Assembly: GCA_963669315.1 (NCBI GenBank) | Contig: OY770021.1 | Span: 3,596,001-3,660,000 of the forward strand | Reading direction: 5' to 3' | DNA length: 64,000 nt | Origin: SZUA-547 sp963669315 | GTDB taxonomy: Bacteria > Pseudomonadota > Alphaproteobacteria > Rhodobacterales > Rhodobacteraceae | Shown here: positions 46,661 to 55,895 of the stretch, in pieces | Numbering within the stretch: position 1 is the stretch's first letter | Layout: each line of letters starts with the position of its first letter | Made by a program: the position numbers and the translations under genes | The notes under the pieces: generated by a model | Seen by the model: the letters and a program-made list of their open reading frames with translations, nothing else | The model's database searches: none | What the model was told of the DNA's origin: nothing

Positions 46661-46762
46661 ATGAGAGTTTCATTGTTAGGCATATGACACGTCGATATTT
46701 GCAAGATTTCCAGCCTGCCGAGTGTTATCGCCTTAGGCGTGCTGACTACGACGAGGAATGAC

Positions 46763-48322
46763 ATGGCGAACTTGAACAAAGCGGATCGGATTTTTGTTGG
46801 CGGCGCCGCAAATGGCGACGGCTATGGCGGGCCGCAGTCCATTCTACTGAAATACGCAAATCGTCATGGTCTGATCGCGGGCGCGACCGGCACCGGCAAG
46901 ACCGTGACACTGCAGATCCTGGCCGAAGAGTTGTCCAATGCCGGCGTGCCTGTTTTCCTGTCGGATGTGAAAGGCGATCTTTCCGGGCTATGTCAGGCGG
47001 GCTCACCGCAGCACAAGCTACATGACAAGCTGATTGCGCGCGCCGAAAAGATCGGGCTGGACGACTATGGATATGACAGCTTTCCGGTCGTCTTCTGGGA
47101 TCTTTTCGGGCGCCAGGGTCATCCGGTGCGGACGACGATCACCGAAATGGGGCCGCTGTTGCTTGCGCGTCTCCTGGAGTTGAATGACACGCAGGAAGGC
47201 GTGCTGAACATCTGCTTCCGACTGGCGGATGACGAGGGAATGCTGCTGATCGACCTGAAGGATCTGCGCGCGCTGCTGCATTTCACAGGCGAGAACTCGG
47301 CGGAGCTGTCTGTCAGATACGGCAATGTCTCCAAGGCTTCGATTGGTGCGATTCAGCGGCGGCTTCTGGTGCTTGAGAATCAGGGTGGGGCCAGGCTGTT
47401 CGGAGAGCCGGCGCTGGAGCTCTCAGACATGATCGCGACGGAAGCGGACGGACGGGGCAGGGTGAATATCCTGGCGGCCGACGAGTTGATGCGGGCGCCG
47501 CGGCTCTATGCGACCTTCCTGTTGTGGTTGCTGTCGGAGTTGTTCGAGGATTTGCCGGAGGTGGGTGATCCGGACGAACCGAAATTCGTCTTTTTCTTTG
47601 ATGAGGCGCATCTCTTGTTCGATCGAGCGCCGCGCGCATTGGTCGACAAGGTTGAGCAGGTTGCGCGGCTGATCCGCTCGAAAGGCGTCGGCGTCTACTT
47701 CGTTACGCAAAATCCCGCGGACATTCCGGATGATATTCTCGGGCAGCTCGGCAACCGGGTGCAGCACGCGCTCAGGGCCTATACGCCGCGTGATCGCAAG
47801 GCCTTGAGAACGGCGGCGGAGACCTTCCGGCCAAATCCCGCCTTCGATACGCAGGAGGCGATCACGCAGGTCGGCGTGGGCGAGGCGCTGGTCTCGGCGC
47901 TGGAGGCCAAGGGTGTGCCGTCAATGGTGCAGCGGACGCTGATCCGGCCGCCATCGTCAAGGTTGGGTCCGGCCGATGCACAGGAGAGGAAGGCTGTAGT
48001 CGCCTCCTCTCCGATCGCAGGGCTCTATGAGAATACGGTGGACCGACAGTCCGCTTTTGAACGTTTGCAGGCCAAGGCGGAAGAGGCGGCGAGAGAGAAG
48101 GCCGACGAAGCGGAGCGCGCCGTTGTGGCGAAGGAGCGTGAGTATCGACAGGCGAGGCGCTATCAACCCGCTTCAAGTCCCAGGCGCAAGAGCGCGCGAC
48201 GCCGCTCTTCCCGCCAATCTGTCGGAGAGGCCTTCGCCAAGTCGGTCGCTCGGAGTGTCGGCACGCAGATGGCGCGATCTTTGGTTCGCGGGGTGCTGGG
48301 CGGGCTGTTTCGCGGGAAATAG
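46763..48322 (+). CDS. DUF853 / HerA-like P-loop NTPase
   Basis: A 519-residue ATPase. The start at 46763 follows GAGGAA. The Walker A motif GATGTGKTVTLQ is near residue 40 and Walker B VFFFDEAHLLFD near residue 280. VYFVTQNPADIPDDILGQLG, the sensor/helicase-like segment of HerA-FtsK-type enzymes, comes next. The C-terminal third is Glu/Arg/Lys-rich (EEAAREKADEAERAVVAKER) and ends in SVARSVGTQMARSLVRGVLG. DUF853 proteins are common in proteobacteria but have no firm role. No NurA nuclease is adjacent. Confidence 0.88.
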   Translation: MANLNKADRIFVGGAANGDGYGGPQSILLKYANRHGLIAGATGTGKTVTLQILAEELSNAGVPVFLSDVKGDLSGLCQAGSPQHKLHDKLIARAEKIGLDDYGYDSFPVVFWDLFGRQGHPVRTTITEMGPLLLARLLELNDTQEGVLNICFRLADDEGMLLIDLKDLRALLHFTGENSAELSVRYGNVSKASIGAIQRRLLVLENQGGARLFGEPALELSDMIATEADGRGRVNILAADELMRAPRLYATFLLWLLSELFEDLPEVGDPDEPKFVFFFDEAHLLFDRAPRALVDKVEQVARLIRSKGVGVYFVTQNPADIPDDILGQLGNRVQHALRAYTPRDRKALRTAAETFRPNPAFDTQEAITQVGVGEALVSALEAKGVPSMVQRTLIRPPSSRLGPADAQERKAVVASSPIAGLYENTVDRQSAFERLQAKAEEAAREKADEAERAVVAKEREYRQARRYQPASSPRRKSARRRSSRQSVGEAFAKSVARSVGTQMARSLVRGVLGGLFRGK

Positions 48323-48510
48323 CAGTCGGTTACGCCGAAATCTTAAAGTAAAAACGAGAAAATCCGTTTGAAAACAATTAGTTATAAGATTAAGCGGGAT
48401 TAGTTTATAAAGTATATATCGCACTATATAGGTTTCAGAGCGATTTTGCTCAAACTCGATGCGAATTATCACAATCTTTGGTCAACGCCCCCAACGCGTG
48501 AGACCCAAAG
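48323..48510. promoter_or_regulatory. AT-rich leader of the 337-residue gene
   Basis: Bases 48345-48440 are strongly AT-rich (TAAAGTATATATCGCACTAT and similar) amid GC-rich genes. This looks like the promoter region for the next gene. Confidence 0.45.
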
Positions 48511-49524
48511 ATGACACAGATTGACCAACTGATCGCCGGCCCTGTTTCCCAGGACTCCGTTCGCGTACCGCTAATCGAAGTCGGCTTCGAAGCCCCCGGC
48601 CGAGAGGCTCTTACCTGCTGCGTTGCTACAGTTTCGAAGGTGATCTACGCCGGATTCGACCGCGCGCTGTCGGATTTTCTTCATGCCACCCAAGGACGCG
48701 CATTCCCCCGCTTCGCGACCACGTTGAATGAGAAAGTCGATGGTTCTGAAGAAGGCCCGAAGCAAGTCGCGGAGCGCTTTTTCAATTCTATTCCAGAGGC
48801 GCTGGCCTGGATTGGCGAGCATGCGCTCGGCGAAAGCGAACAGGCGCAGGTGAAAGTTCAGACCGATTTCGCAATGGATCGTGAGGCGTCGGGAAGTCGG
48901 CCCCGCATGATCACCGCCAGCGATGTTCACGCGCTGCGCACGTCGTTCTCCATTGTCTCGGAACTCGCTGATCCGGCCGTGATCGATATTACGGGTGACT
49001 TCGAATCGCTCGCCATCAATCCTCCGGCGGAGAGCGGCCTTCGCAAGGCCCGCGTCGATTTCTCCAACAATATCATGTATATGCCGGGAGTAGATGGCGA
49101 GTCCGACGGCGTGCAGTTCTCGGTTTTTGAACTGCCTGAGAAAATGCGCTCCGAGCCTGTGGTTCGCACCTATTCACGCATCATCTCGGACCTGATCGCA
49201 CAGCGCAAACAATCGGCGGTCGAAGATTTCCGCTGGGCCGCCGAAGAGCAGATCATGAACTTTGACAACGCGCTCGGCTCGCAGCCCCTGAGCGGCTATC
49301 GGGGCGACATAGCGAAGGACCTGATCACCCGTCTCAAAGCGGGTCTCGGCGAAGAGCTTCGTGGCATCTCCGCCCATGCCCGCGCGATCGCATTCGATTG
49401 GGCTGACGCGGCCCGGCGCGATCCGAACGCCCGACGTGAGCGTCAGGCTCCGACCCGCGTCATTCAGGTTCCGCCTGATTCGCGCGGTCGCTGGACCACG
49501 ACGAACAGACTTCCATCTCGCTAG
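48511..49524 (+). CDS. Unrecognised 337-residue soluble protein
   Basis: No signal peptide or membrane helix. It is composed of mixed alpha/beta sequence with a helical second half (SRIISDLIAQRKQSAVEDFR, ITRLKAGLGEELRGISAHAR) and an Arg/Pro-rich C-terminal tail (RRERQAPTRVIQVPPDSRGR). There is a plain ATG at 48511 and codon use is normal for the genome, so it is likely real. It stands alone between the HerA-like gene and convergent gpt. I do not recognise a family. Confidence 0.65.
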   Translation: MTQIDQLIAGPVSQDSVRVPLIEVGFEAPGREALTCCVATVSKVIYAGFDRALSDFLHATQGRAFPRFATTLNEKVDGSEEGPKQVAERFFNSIPEALAWIGEHALGESEQAQVKVQTDFAMDREASGSRPRMITASDVHALRTSFSIVSELADPAVIDITGDFESLAINPPAESGLRKARVDFSNNIMYMPGVDGESDGVQFSVFELPEKMRSEPVVRTYSRIISDLIAQRKQSAVEDFRWAAEEQIMNFDNALGSQPLSGYRGDIAKDLITRLKAGLGEELRGISAHARAIAFDWADAARRDPNARRERQAPTRVIQVPPDSRGRWTTTNRLPSR

Positions 49525-49582
49525 GACCACCACCCAACGCGAGTTACTCCCGCTGCGACACACACACCGGGACTAAGGGTCG

Positions 49583-49618
49583 GCCCTCGCTTCTTCTCCA
49601 CACAAGGGAAGCGGGGGC
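49583..49618 (+). terminator. Probable terminator after the 337-residue gene
   Basis: Arms GCCCTCGCTTC and GAAGCGGGGGC (one G-T pair) with a 14-base loop, and GTTTT a few bases downstream. It lies between convergent genes. Confidence 0.45.
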
Positions 49619-49636
49619 TGACTCGTTTTCAGGGGA

Positions 49637-50149
49637 TCAGTCCTCGCCGCGAAAAGGCTGCACATATTGCAGCGCCATATCCCACGGAAAGAAAATCCAG
49701 GTGTCCTGGCTCACCTCAGTAATAAAGGTGTCCACCATGGGGCGGCCCTTCGGCTTGGCGTAGACGGCCGCGTAATGGGCGCTGGGATAGAGCGTGCGCA
49801 CCAGTTCTAGCGTGCGGCCCGAATCCACCAGATCGTCGACCACCAGAACGCCCTCGCCGTCGCCGACGAGTTTTGAATCCGGCGATTTCAGGATTTCCGC
49901 AGAACCCTGAGATTGATGGTCGTATGATTTCACGCTGACCGAGTCGACGACCCGGATATTCAGTTCCCGCGCGACGACTGCGGCAGGCACAAGACCGCCT
50001 CGCGTAACCGCCACGACGGCTTTCCAGGATCCGTCCACACCCGGTCCCTGGTGATCCAGTCGCCAAGCCAACGCCCGCGAATCGCGATGAATCTGATCCC
50101 ACGAAACGTGGAAGCCCTTCTCGTGCGGCAGACGCTCAGCCATAAGCAT
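49637..50149 (-). CDS. gpt: Xanthine-guanine phosphoribosyltransferase
   Basis: A 170-residue purine-salvage enzyme. The PRPP-binding motif is VLVVDDLVDSGRTLE, with VAVTRGGLVPAAVVAREL upstream and the flexible-loop SVKSYDHQSQG between. The length fits the XGPRT family. Its ATG overlaps the TGA of fabI (TGATG), so the two are co-translated. A second ATG three codons in is also possible. Confidence 0.92.
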   Translation of the reverse strand: MLMAERLPHEKGFHVSWDQIHRDSRALAWRLDHQGPGVDGSWKAVVAVTRGGLVPAAVVARELNIRVVDSVSVKSYDHQSQGSAEILKSPDSKLVGDGEGVLVVDDLVDSGRTLELVRTLYPSAHYAAVYAKPKGRPMVDTFITEVSQDTWIFFPWDMALQYVQPFRGED

Positions 50150-50970
50150 CAGCCCTTGTTCACTGCGTCGATATCGGGGGCGTCGACAGCCTTCATACCA
50201 ACGACGTGATAGCCGCTATCGACGTGGTGGCATTCGCCGGTGACGCCCGACGAGAGATCGGACAGCAAGTACAGGCCCGCATTGCCTACGTCAGTCAGCG
50301 ATACGTTGCGTTTGAGCGGGGAGTTCAGCTCATTCCATTTCAGGATATACCGGAAATCGCCAATGCCCGACGCCGCGAGCGTCTTCATCGGACCGGCTGA
50401 GAGCGCATTGACGCGAATGCTTTTTCCGCCGAGATCGACGGCCATGTATCGCACCGACGTTTCCAAAGCCGCCTTGGCGACGCCCATCACATTGTAGTGG
50501 GGCATGACCTTTTCAGCGCCGTAGTAGGTCAGGGTGACCATCGCGCCGCCATCAGTCATCAGTTTTTCAGCCCGCTGAGCCAGAGCAGTAAATGAGTAGC
50601 AGGAGACGTTCATCGAAAGCTGGAAATTGTCGAAGGACGTATCGACATACCGGCCCTTGAGCTCGGACTTGTCCGAATAAGCGATGGCGTGGAGCAGGAA
50701 ATCCATCTTTCCCCAGCGCTCCTCAAGCGCTGCGAAGACCGCATCCATCGACTCGGTGTCAGTGACGTCGCAGGGCAATACAATGTCGGAACCCAACTGC
50801 TCCGCGAGAGGTTTGACCCGCTTTTTCAACGCGTCGCCCTGATATGTGAACGCCAGATCGGCTCCCGCGTCGCCGCAGGCTTTCGCGATGCCCCACGCAA
50901 TGGACTTGTCATTGGCGAGACCCATAATCAGGCCTCGTTTTCCCGCCATCAATCCGTTCGACGAACTCAT
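50149..50970 (-). CDS. fabI: Enoyl-ACP reductase (NADH)
   Basis: A 273-residue SDR-type enzyme for the last step of fatty-acid elongation. It has GLIMGLANDKSIAWGIA for nucleotide binding, SYHVVGMK at the end, and the active-site pair Y-x6-K in HYNVMGVAKAALE. ATG 50970 follows GGAGAGG; a TTG one codon earlier is less likely. It is the likely triclosan-sensitive FabI form. It heads a two-gene unit with gpt. Confidence 0.94.
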   Translation of the reverse strand: MSSSNGLMAGKRGLIMGLANDKSIAWGIAKACGDAGADLAFTYQGDALKKRVKPLAEQLGSDIVLPCDVTDTESMDAVFAALEERWGKMDFLLHAIAYSDKSELKGRYVDTSFDNFQLSMNVSCYSFTALAQRAEKLMTDGGAMVTLTYYGAEKVMPHYNVMGVAKAALETSVRYMAVDLGGKSIRVNALSAGPMKTLAASGIGDFRYILKWNELNSPLKRNVSLTDVGNAGLYLLSDLSSGVTGECHHVDSGYHVVGMKAVDAPDIDAVNKG

Positions 50971-51117
50971 CAACCTCTCCCCTGGCCACTCAAGAACCGC
51001 CGGTTCGACAGCGTTCTAATTATTGGGCTTTAGGTTATATCATGGGATCAGGCAAGACGAAGTGGGGCGTGGCGACCCGCCGCGCATGGCGATAAGGCGT
51101 TGGGTGAGAACTTGAAA

Positions 51118-51744
51118 ATGACGGTGATCAGCGATTTTGGCGGCCGAGGCGGCAAGTTTGCAGGCGACGATCCTTTCAATCTGGCGCGGGCCTGGATGGA
51201 CGAGGCCGCCAAGACTGAACCGAACGATCCCGATGCGATGGCGCTGGCGACCGTTGATCCGAGCGGTCTGCCGAATGTGCGCATGGTGCTTTTGAAGGAG
51301 GTCGAGCCCAATGGGCTGGTCTTTTTCACCAATTACGAAAGCGCCAAGGGGGAAGAGTTGACCGCCAGCGGTAAGGCGGCTCTGGTCCTGCACTGGAAAT
51401 GCCTGCGGCGGCAAATTCGTGCGCGCGGCCCGGTCGAGCGCGTGTCGGTTGAGCAGTCAGAGGCCTATTTCAAATCCCGCTCTCTCAAAAGCCGACTTGG
51501 CGCCTGGGCCTCGGCGCAGTCTCAGCCGCTTGAAAGCCGCGCTGCGCTGATAGCCAAAGTTGCGGGCGTCGCGGCGCGTCATCCCATGGATCCGCCCTTG
51601 CCACCGCATTGGGGTGGGTTTCGCATTCGCGCCGTGGAGTTCGAATTCTGGGCCGATGGCGAATTTCGTCTGCATGACCGGTTTCGCTGGACGCGGGACA
51701 ACCCGGATGCCAGCGACTGGACGGTGACGCGTCTCAATCCCTGA
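51118..51744 (+). CDS. pdxH: Pyridoxamine 5'-phosphate oxidase
   Basis: A 208-residue FMN oxidase for vitamin B6 synthesis and salvage. FMN and substrate contacts are in LPNVRMVLLKEVEPNGLVFF, SRLGAWASAQSQPLESR and the RLHDRFRWTRDNP end. ATG 51118 is preferred to the TTG at 51100. It is divergent from fabI and convergent with the CorC-type gene (9 bases between stops). Confidence 0.94.
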   Translation: MTVISDFGGRGGKFAGDDPFNLARAWMDEAAKTEPNDPDAMALATVDPSGLPNVRMVLLKEVEPNGLVFFTNYESAKGEELTASGKAALVLHWKCLRRQIRARGPVERVSVEQSEAYFKSRSLKSRLGAWASAQSQPLESRAALIAKVAGVAARHPMDPPLPPHWGGFRIRAVEFEFWADGEFRLHDRFRWTRDNPDASDWTVTRLNP

Positions 51745-51753
51745 TTCCTCGTC

Positions 51754-53043
51754 TCATCTCTGGAGAGGTTTCAGTTTCAACCGAGTTAACTGGTGACGCT
51801 TGCGCTCCAGAATCTCAAAGCGGAATCCGTGGAACACGAAGACCTGTCCGATGGTCGGAATCGATTGCGCCTCGTGGATCACAAGGCCAGCGATTGTCGT
51901 GGCCTCATCGTCCGGAAGACGCCAGTCGCACAGGCGATTGACGTCGCGGATCGTGGTTGATCCATCAACGGTCAGGCTGCCATCGTCGGCCCGCTCCGCC
52001 CAATCGACGGCGATGTCGTGCTCATCGGTGATGTCGCCGACAATCTCCTCCAGAATGTCCTCAAGCGTGATGAGGCCCTGCAGGGCGCCGTATTCGTCCA
52101 CAACCAGCGCAAAGTGAGTGCGCCGGCGGAGAAATTCCTTCATCTGGTCTTCCAGAGAGTTCGTGTCTGGCACGAACCAGGGCTCCATGGCGATAGAGTC
52201 GATGTCGAGCGCGGCCATGCCTTTCTCCAGATCGCCCTCTGCGCGGATGGAGGCGTCGACGGCGCGCAACAGATCCCGTGCGTGCAGGACGCCAATGATG
52301 TTTTCGGGCTCGTCCCGCCAGATCGGTATGCGGGTGTGCGGAGAGGACAGGCAGAACGCCACGATCTCATCCGGCGGAGCGTCAGCCGAAATTGTTTCGA
52401 TATTCCGCCGGTGCCGCATCACCTCTTCGATCTCACGGTCGCGCAGATCGAGAGCGGCCAGAAGCCGGTCGCGATCCGTCTTTTCGACCGCCCCTTCCGA
52501 ATGGTGCAGGTCGATGGCGCCTCGGATCTCCTCATGCGCGGTCAGGATACGGGCGTCGGCGGCGGTGCGAACGCCCACAAGCGACAGAGAGGCGCGTACG
52601 ACCAACCGCACCAAAGCCACGAGCGGAGCGAATATTCGCACAATGATGGCGATGACCGGCGCAACGCGCAGCGCGGCTTTTTCCGGGTAGGTGATGGCGT
52701 AGGTCTTGGGGGCGACCTCAGCGAAGACCAGCACAAGGATGGTCATCACAATGGTCGCCAGTGCGACGCCGGACTCGCCGAAGACCGTAAGAAACGCGTT
52801 GGTCGCGAGAGAGGCCGCGAGGATGTTGACCAGATTGTTGCCCAGCAGGATCGCGCCAATCAGACGCTCGCTGTCCTCGGTCAACGCAAGCGCACGCGCC
52901 GCGCCGTGCGAGCCGTCATCGGCAAGCTTGTGCAGGCTCGCTCGGCTGGCCGCGGTCAGTGCGGTCTCGGAACCTGAGAAAAAGGCTGATAGCAACAGCA
53001 GCGCGAAGATCGACGCAACAGTCCACCAGATAGAGGGGTCCAT
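51754..53043 (-). CDS. CorC/HlyC family membrane protein (CNNM-CBS-CorC)
   Basis: A 429-residue protein with an N-terminal DUF21/CNNM membrane domain (FFSGSETALTAASRASLHKL is the hallmark) of about 190 residues. A CBS pair follows (SSPHTRIPIWRDEPENIIGV, FALVVDEYGALQGLITLEDI), then a C-terminal CorC_HlyC domain (VIHEAQSIPTIGQVFVFHGF). The family is tied to magnesium/cobalt efflux. AAGGAG precedes the ATG. It lies downstream of xerD on the same strand's map but reads toward pdxH. Confidence 0.92.
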   Translation of the reverse strand: MDPSIWWTVASIFALLLLSAFFSGSETALTAASRASLHKLADDGSHGAARALALTEDSERLIGAILLGNNLVNILAASLATNAFLTVFGESGVALATIVMTILVLVFAEVAPKTYAITYPEKAALRVAPVIAIIVRIFAPLVALVRLVVRASLSLVGVRTAADARILTAHEEIRGAIDLHHSEGAVEKTDRDRLLAALDLRDREIEEVMRHRRNIETISADAPPDEIVAFCLSSPHTRIPIWRDEPENIIGVLHARDLLRAVDASIRAEGDLEKGMAALDIDSIAMEPWFVPDTNSLEDQMKEFLRRRTHFALVVDEYGALQGLITLEDILEEIVGDITDEHDIAVDWAERADDGSLTVDGSTTIRDVNRLCDWRLPDDEATTIAGLVIHEAQSIPTIGQVFVFHGFRFEILERKRHQLTRLKLKPLQR

Positions 53044-53148
53044 ACCCGACTCCTTGAGGAACGAATGAATCTCAGCCCGTTATGAGCGTCTGAACCGATC
53101 GCATCAAGCGGGGCGCGTGCGGCGGTGCCGACGTAAAACTCCATCAGA

Positions 53149-54078
53149 CTACTTCTTTGCCAACGGGTGCTTGGTAAGCACCAGCTCGGATAAACGCTCT
53201 TCGATCACATGGGTGTAGATTTCGGTTGTCGCGATATCCGCGTGACCTAGAAGCTGCTGAATCGCGCGCAGATCAGCCCCGTTCGCCAAGAGATGGGTGG
53301 CGAATGCATGGCGAAGCGTGTGGGGCGAGACCCGGGAAGGATCAACGCCGGAACGCGCCGCTAGATCCTTGATGATCTGAAACAGCCGCTCACGCGTCAG
53401 GTGCCCCAGTTTTCCACCTGAAGGGAAGAGATGTGGGGACCGCCGTGCGCCTTTCTTTACGCGCTTATCATCTTCGGCGTCCCGCTGGCGCAGCCATTCG
53501 GCCAAGGCGTCGCGCGCGGGATCTGAAAGGGGCGCCATGCGTTCTTTTCCGCCTTTGCCGCGCACCAGGATCATCCTCGGATCCCCGCGCACCGCCGCCA
53601 CGGGCAGAGAGACAAGCTCCGATGCGCGCAGGCCGGTTGCGTAGAGCAGCTCTATGATGCAGATCAGCCGGGTCTTGCCAGCGTTGACGGGCGCTTCACG
53701 CGCGGCCAGCAACATCCTGTCAACTTCCTCGACGCTCAGAGTCTTGGGCAGGCGGCGCTGTTTTGACGGACCAGAAATGAGAGCGACCGGATCATCGCCG
53801 CGCCATCCTTCCTCAAACGCGAAACGGTGCAGACCTTTGATGGCCGAGAGACGACGAGCGCGAGTCGCCGGGGCGAGGCCCATCGCCTCCAGGTCCGCCA
53901 GATAGGCTTCCAAATCGGCGCGGGTGGCGGTTTCGGGGGTTGTTCTGCGCTGCGAAAGATATTCAGCGTATTGGTTCAGATCGCGCGCATACCCTTTCAG
54001 GGTGTTGACCGAGGCGTCACGCTCGGCGACCAGCGAATCCAGATAAGGCGCAATCCAGTCTCGTGATTTCGGCGTCAT
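53149..54078 (-). CDS. xerD: Site-specific tyrosine recombinase XerD
   Basis: A 309-residue chromosome-dimer recombinase. ATG 54078 begins MTPKSRDWIAPYLDSLVAER; longer frames upstream overlap the preceding gene without similarity. It has the core-binding SAM domain, then the catalytic blocks ATGLRASELVSL, SPHTLRHAFATHLLANG and LLGHADIATTEIYTHV (nucleophile Tyr in IYTH). Its place next to aroK-aroB is standard in this group. Confidence 0.93.
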   Translation of the reverse strand: MTPKSRDWIAPYLDSLVAERDASVNTLKGYARDLNQYAEYLSQRRTTPETATRADLEAYLADLEAMGLAPATRARRLSAIKGLHRFAFEEGWRGDDPVALISGPSKQRRLPKTLSVEEVDRMLLAAREAPVNAGKTRLICIIELLYATGLRASELVSLPVAAVRGDPRMILVRGKGGKERMAPLSDPARDALAEWLRQRDAEDDKRVKKGARRSPHLFPSGGKLGHLTRERLFQIIKDLAARSGVDPSRVSPHTLRHAFATHLLANGADLRAIQQLLGHADIATTEIYTHVIEERLSELVLTKHPLAKK

Positions 54079-54103
54079 GATCTTCCAGCCGCTCGTCGGT
54101 CGA

Positions 54104-55774
54104 TCATAGTGTCGGCGCCAGTGTTTCCAACGCGATGCGGCGCGCGTCGTCTTCCCGGCCCAGCGCAATCAGCGCAGTCAACGCAGCGTTGAACGGTTCC
54201 GGGCGGGTTTCATGACCCGGCTCCAGATAGGCAAGCGCAGCAAACAATGCTTCGGCCTTTTGCTCGCTCTCAAGCGCTGAGATGACCCACTCCATTTCTC
54301 GAGTGGTCGCGAAGCGCGACTCGCGTTCGATCAGCCCAAACGCGGTCAGAGCCCCCAGTTGCTGGCCGGCGGCCCGGTCGCCGAGCGCGTCCCTGGCCTG
54401 AAGCGCAGCAACCTGCGCTTTGCCAAGCGATCCCGCCGATTCCGGTGCGGCGACCTTGGCCGCAGCCCGCTGGCCGATCGTTGGCGGGCTGGAGAACCAA
54501 TACGCAGCGTCCGCATGGTTCCCGGCCTCAGCAAGCGCGCGGCGAATCTCCGGCGTATCGGTGGAGGCGGTCGGCCGGGCTCCTTCGATCAACGGCGCCA
54601 GTAGCCTGGACATTGATCCCCCACGCCCCTGCACGGTGGCGCGTTCATAGGCGAGGGCGGCGGCGGTGACCCGTGCTGTCGAGCCGCGAGCGTCTCGGGC
54701 GCCGCGCCACGCTTCGACCCTGCCCCAGACGCCACCCGATTCCGCGGGCGCGTAGGCCTCATAGAGTTCGCGCAGCGTCTCCGTCGGCAATGCCCCGGCT
54801 TCCTCCAGTTGCTCGGCCGCGGTCAGGCGATCGCGCGGTGCGGAATCCTCATCCATATCGGCCCACCGCATGGATAGCGGCGCGAGGCGGTTGAAGTCGG
54901 CGGGGCGCGCGACGCCAATCTGGTCAAGCGCCGCCAGCCGCAGCGGGGTCAGGTCTTCCACACGATCGGGCGCGCGCGCGTATTCCGCCCAGTTCGGTTC
55001 GATCAGAGCCTCCAGCAGCAAACCATCGGCTTCGCGTATCTGATCAAGATCCCGAGCGGTTGACAGGGCGAGCGCCGCTTCCTGCGTCGCGCCCGTCCGG
55101 GTCAGGCAGTAGACCCGGCGTGCGGCGAGATCGGCGAGCGCGCCGGATCTCAACGCAATGGCGCAGGCCTCACTGTCTACGCCGACCAGCGCGGCGGCGT
55201 CCAACTGCAAGGAAATTGCTACGGGAGAACGCAGGCCCGACGCTTGCAGCAAATCCAGCGCATCCTGAGGCAGGCCCAGCTCCAGCAGGGCCTGCGCGCG
55301 AAGTGTGATGATCTCTCCGTCCTGATCCGCCGCAGCCGGGGCGGAGGCGGCTGTCAGCAAAGCTGCGCGGGTCAGCTGGTTTACAGAACGCAGATCGCTG
55401 GGCGAAACCCTCCGTAAAAGCGCGCGCGCCCGATCGGCCGGGACTCCGTTCCAGAGGTCGAAAGAAAATCCACCGTCATCGGCTGTTATCAGGCCAGCGG
55501 AATCCGCCACGACGCCCGCGACCGGGGCGACATCGATCTCTTGGGGTGTCAGGGGAGCCAGGACAGAAGTCGGGCTGCTCGATTCGCCGGCGGGCGCGGC
55601 GGACTCGCCGTCTGGTCCAAGTCCTTCGAATGGGGTCGTCTCCGGTGGAGGCGTCTCGCTCGCGGCCTTGCTGAGCCAGTCGATCACGCTGCGCGGCTCA
55701 GCACGTGCCTGCGGCGCCACGGACAGCGCCGCCGCAACTGCCACTGGAATGAAGCTAGCGGTCCGCCAGCGCAT
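54104..55774 (-). CDS. Exported alpha-helical (TPR-like) protein of unknown function
   Basis: A 556-residue protein rich in Ala and Leu. ATG 55774, preceded by AAAAGGA, gives a signal peptide (MRWRTASFIPVAVAAALSVA, cleavage near RAE). The body is made of short repeated helical pairs (for example LRAQALLELGLPQDALDLLQ and LTALIALGREDDARRIALET), the TPR/Sel1-like type. There are no catalytic motifs. Its start lies inside the 46-residue gene upstream, which should couple their translation. It is a periplasmic protein, probably a scaffold (inference). Confidence 0.78.
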   Translation of the reverse strand: MRWRTASFIPVAVAAALSVAPQARAEPRSVIDWLSKAASETPPPETTPFEGLGPDGESAAPAGESSSPTSVLAPLTPQEIDVAPVAGVVADSAGLITADDGGFSFDLWNGVPADRARALLRRVSPSDLRSVNQLTRAALLTAASAPAAADQDGEIITLRAQALLELGLPQDALDLLQASGLRSPVAISLQLDAAALVGVDSEACAIALRSGALADLAARRVYCLTRTGATQEAALALSTARDLDQIREADGLLLEALIEPNWAEYARAPDRVEDLTPLRLAALDQIGVARPADFNRLAPLSMRWADMDEDSAPRDRLTAAEQLEEAGALPTETLRELYEAYAPAESGGVWGRVEAWRGARDARGSTARVTAAALAYERATVQGRGGSMSRLLAPLIEGARPTASTDTPEIRRALAEAGNHADAAYWFSSPPTIGQRAAAKVAAPESAGSLGKAQVAALQARDALGDRAAGQQLGALTAFGLIERESRFATTREMEWVISALESEQKAEALFAALAYLEPGHETRPEPFNAALTALIALGREDDARRIALETLAPTL

Positions 55775-55895
55775 CGCTGACATCCTTTTCGACCGCCTGC
55801 GTCGGAGGAGGCAGATCGAAGATGTAGACATACGCCGCGCCTCCGATCATCGCCAGAACCGCGAGAAGCAGTAGAAATCTAAGAAGCCTGCCCAT
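55755..55895 (-). CDS. 46-residue single-span membrane protein upstream of the TPR-like gene
   Basis: A small ORF from ATG 55895 to TAG 55755. It reads MGRLLRFLLLLAVLAMIGGA, then AYVYIFDLPPPTQAVEKDVS, then DALADR: one hydrophobic span followed by a short Pro-containing periplasmic tail. It overlaps the start of the 556-residue gene by 20 bases, and that gene's ribosome site lies within it. The layout (start, membrane span, coupling) argues for a real gene. It may anchor or regulate the helical protein. It is too short for a standard ORF cutoff. Confidence 0.7.
   Translation of the reverse strand: MGRLLRFLLLLAVLAMIGGAAYVYIFDLPPPTQAVEKDVSDALADR

Noticed and set aside
46483..46779. Minus-strand ORFs of 64 and 98 codons across the sRNA region
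   Set aside because: They run through the intrinsic terminator hairpin and have no ribosome site or plausible protein composition.
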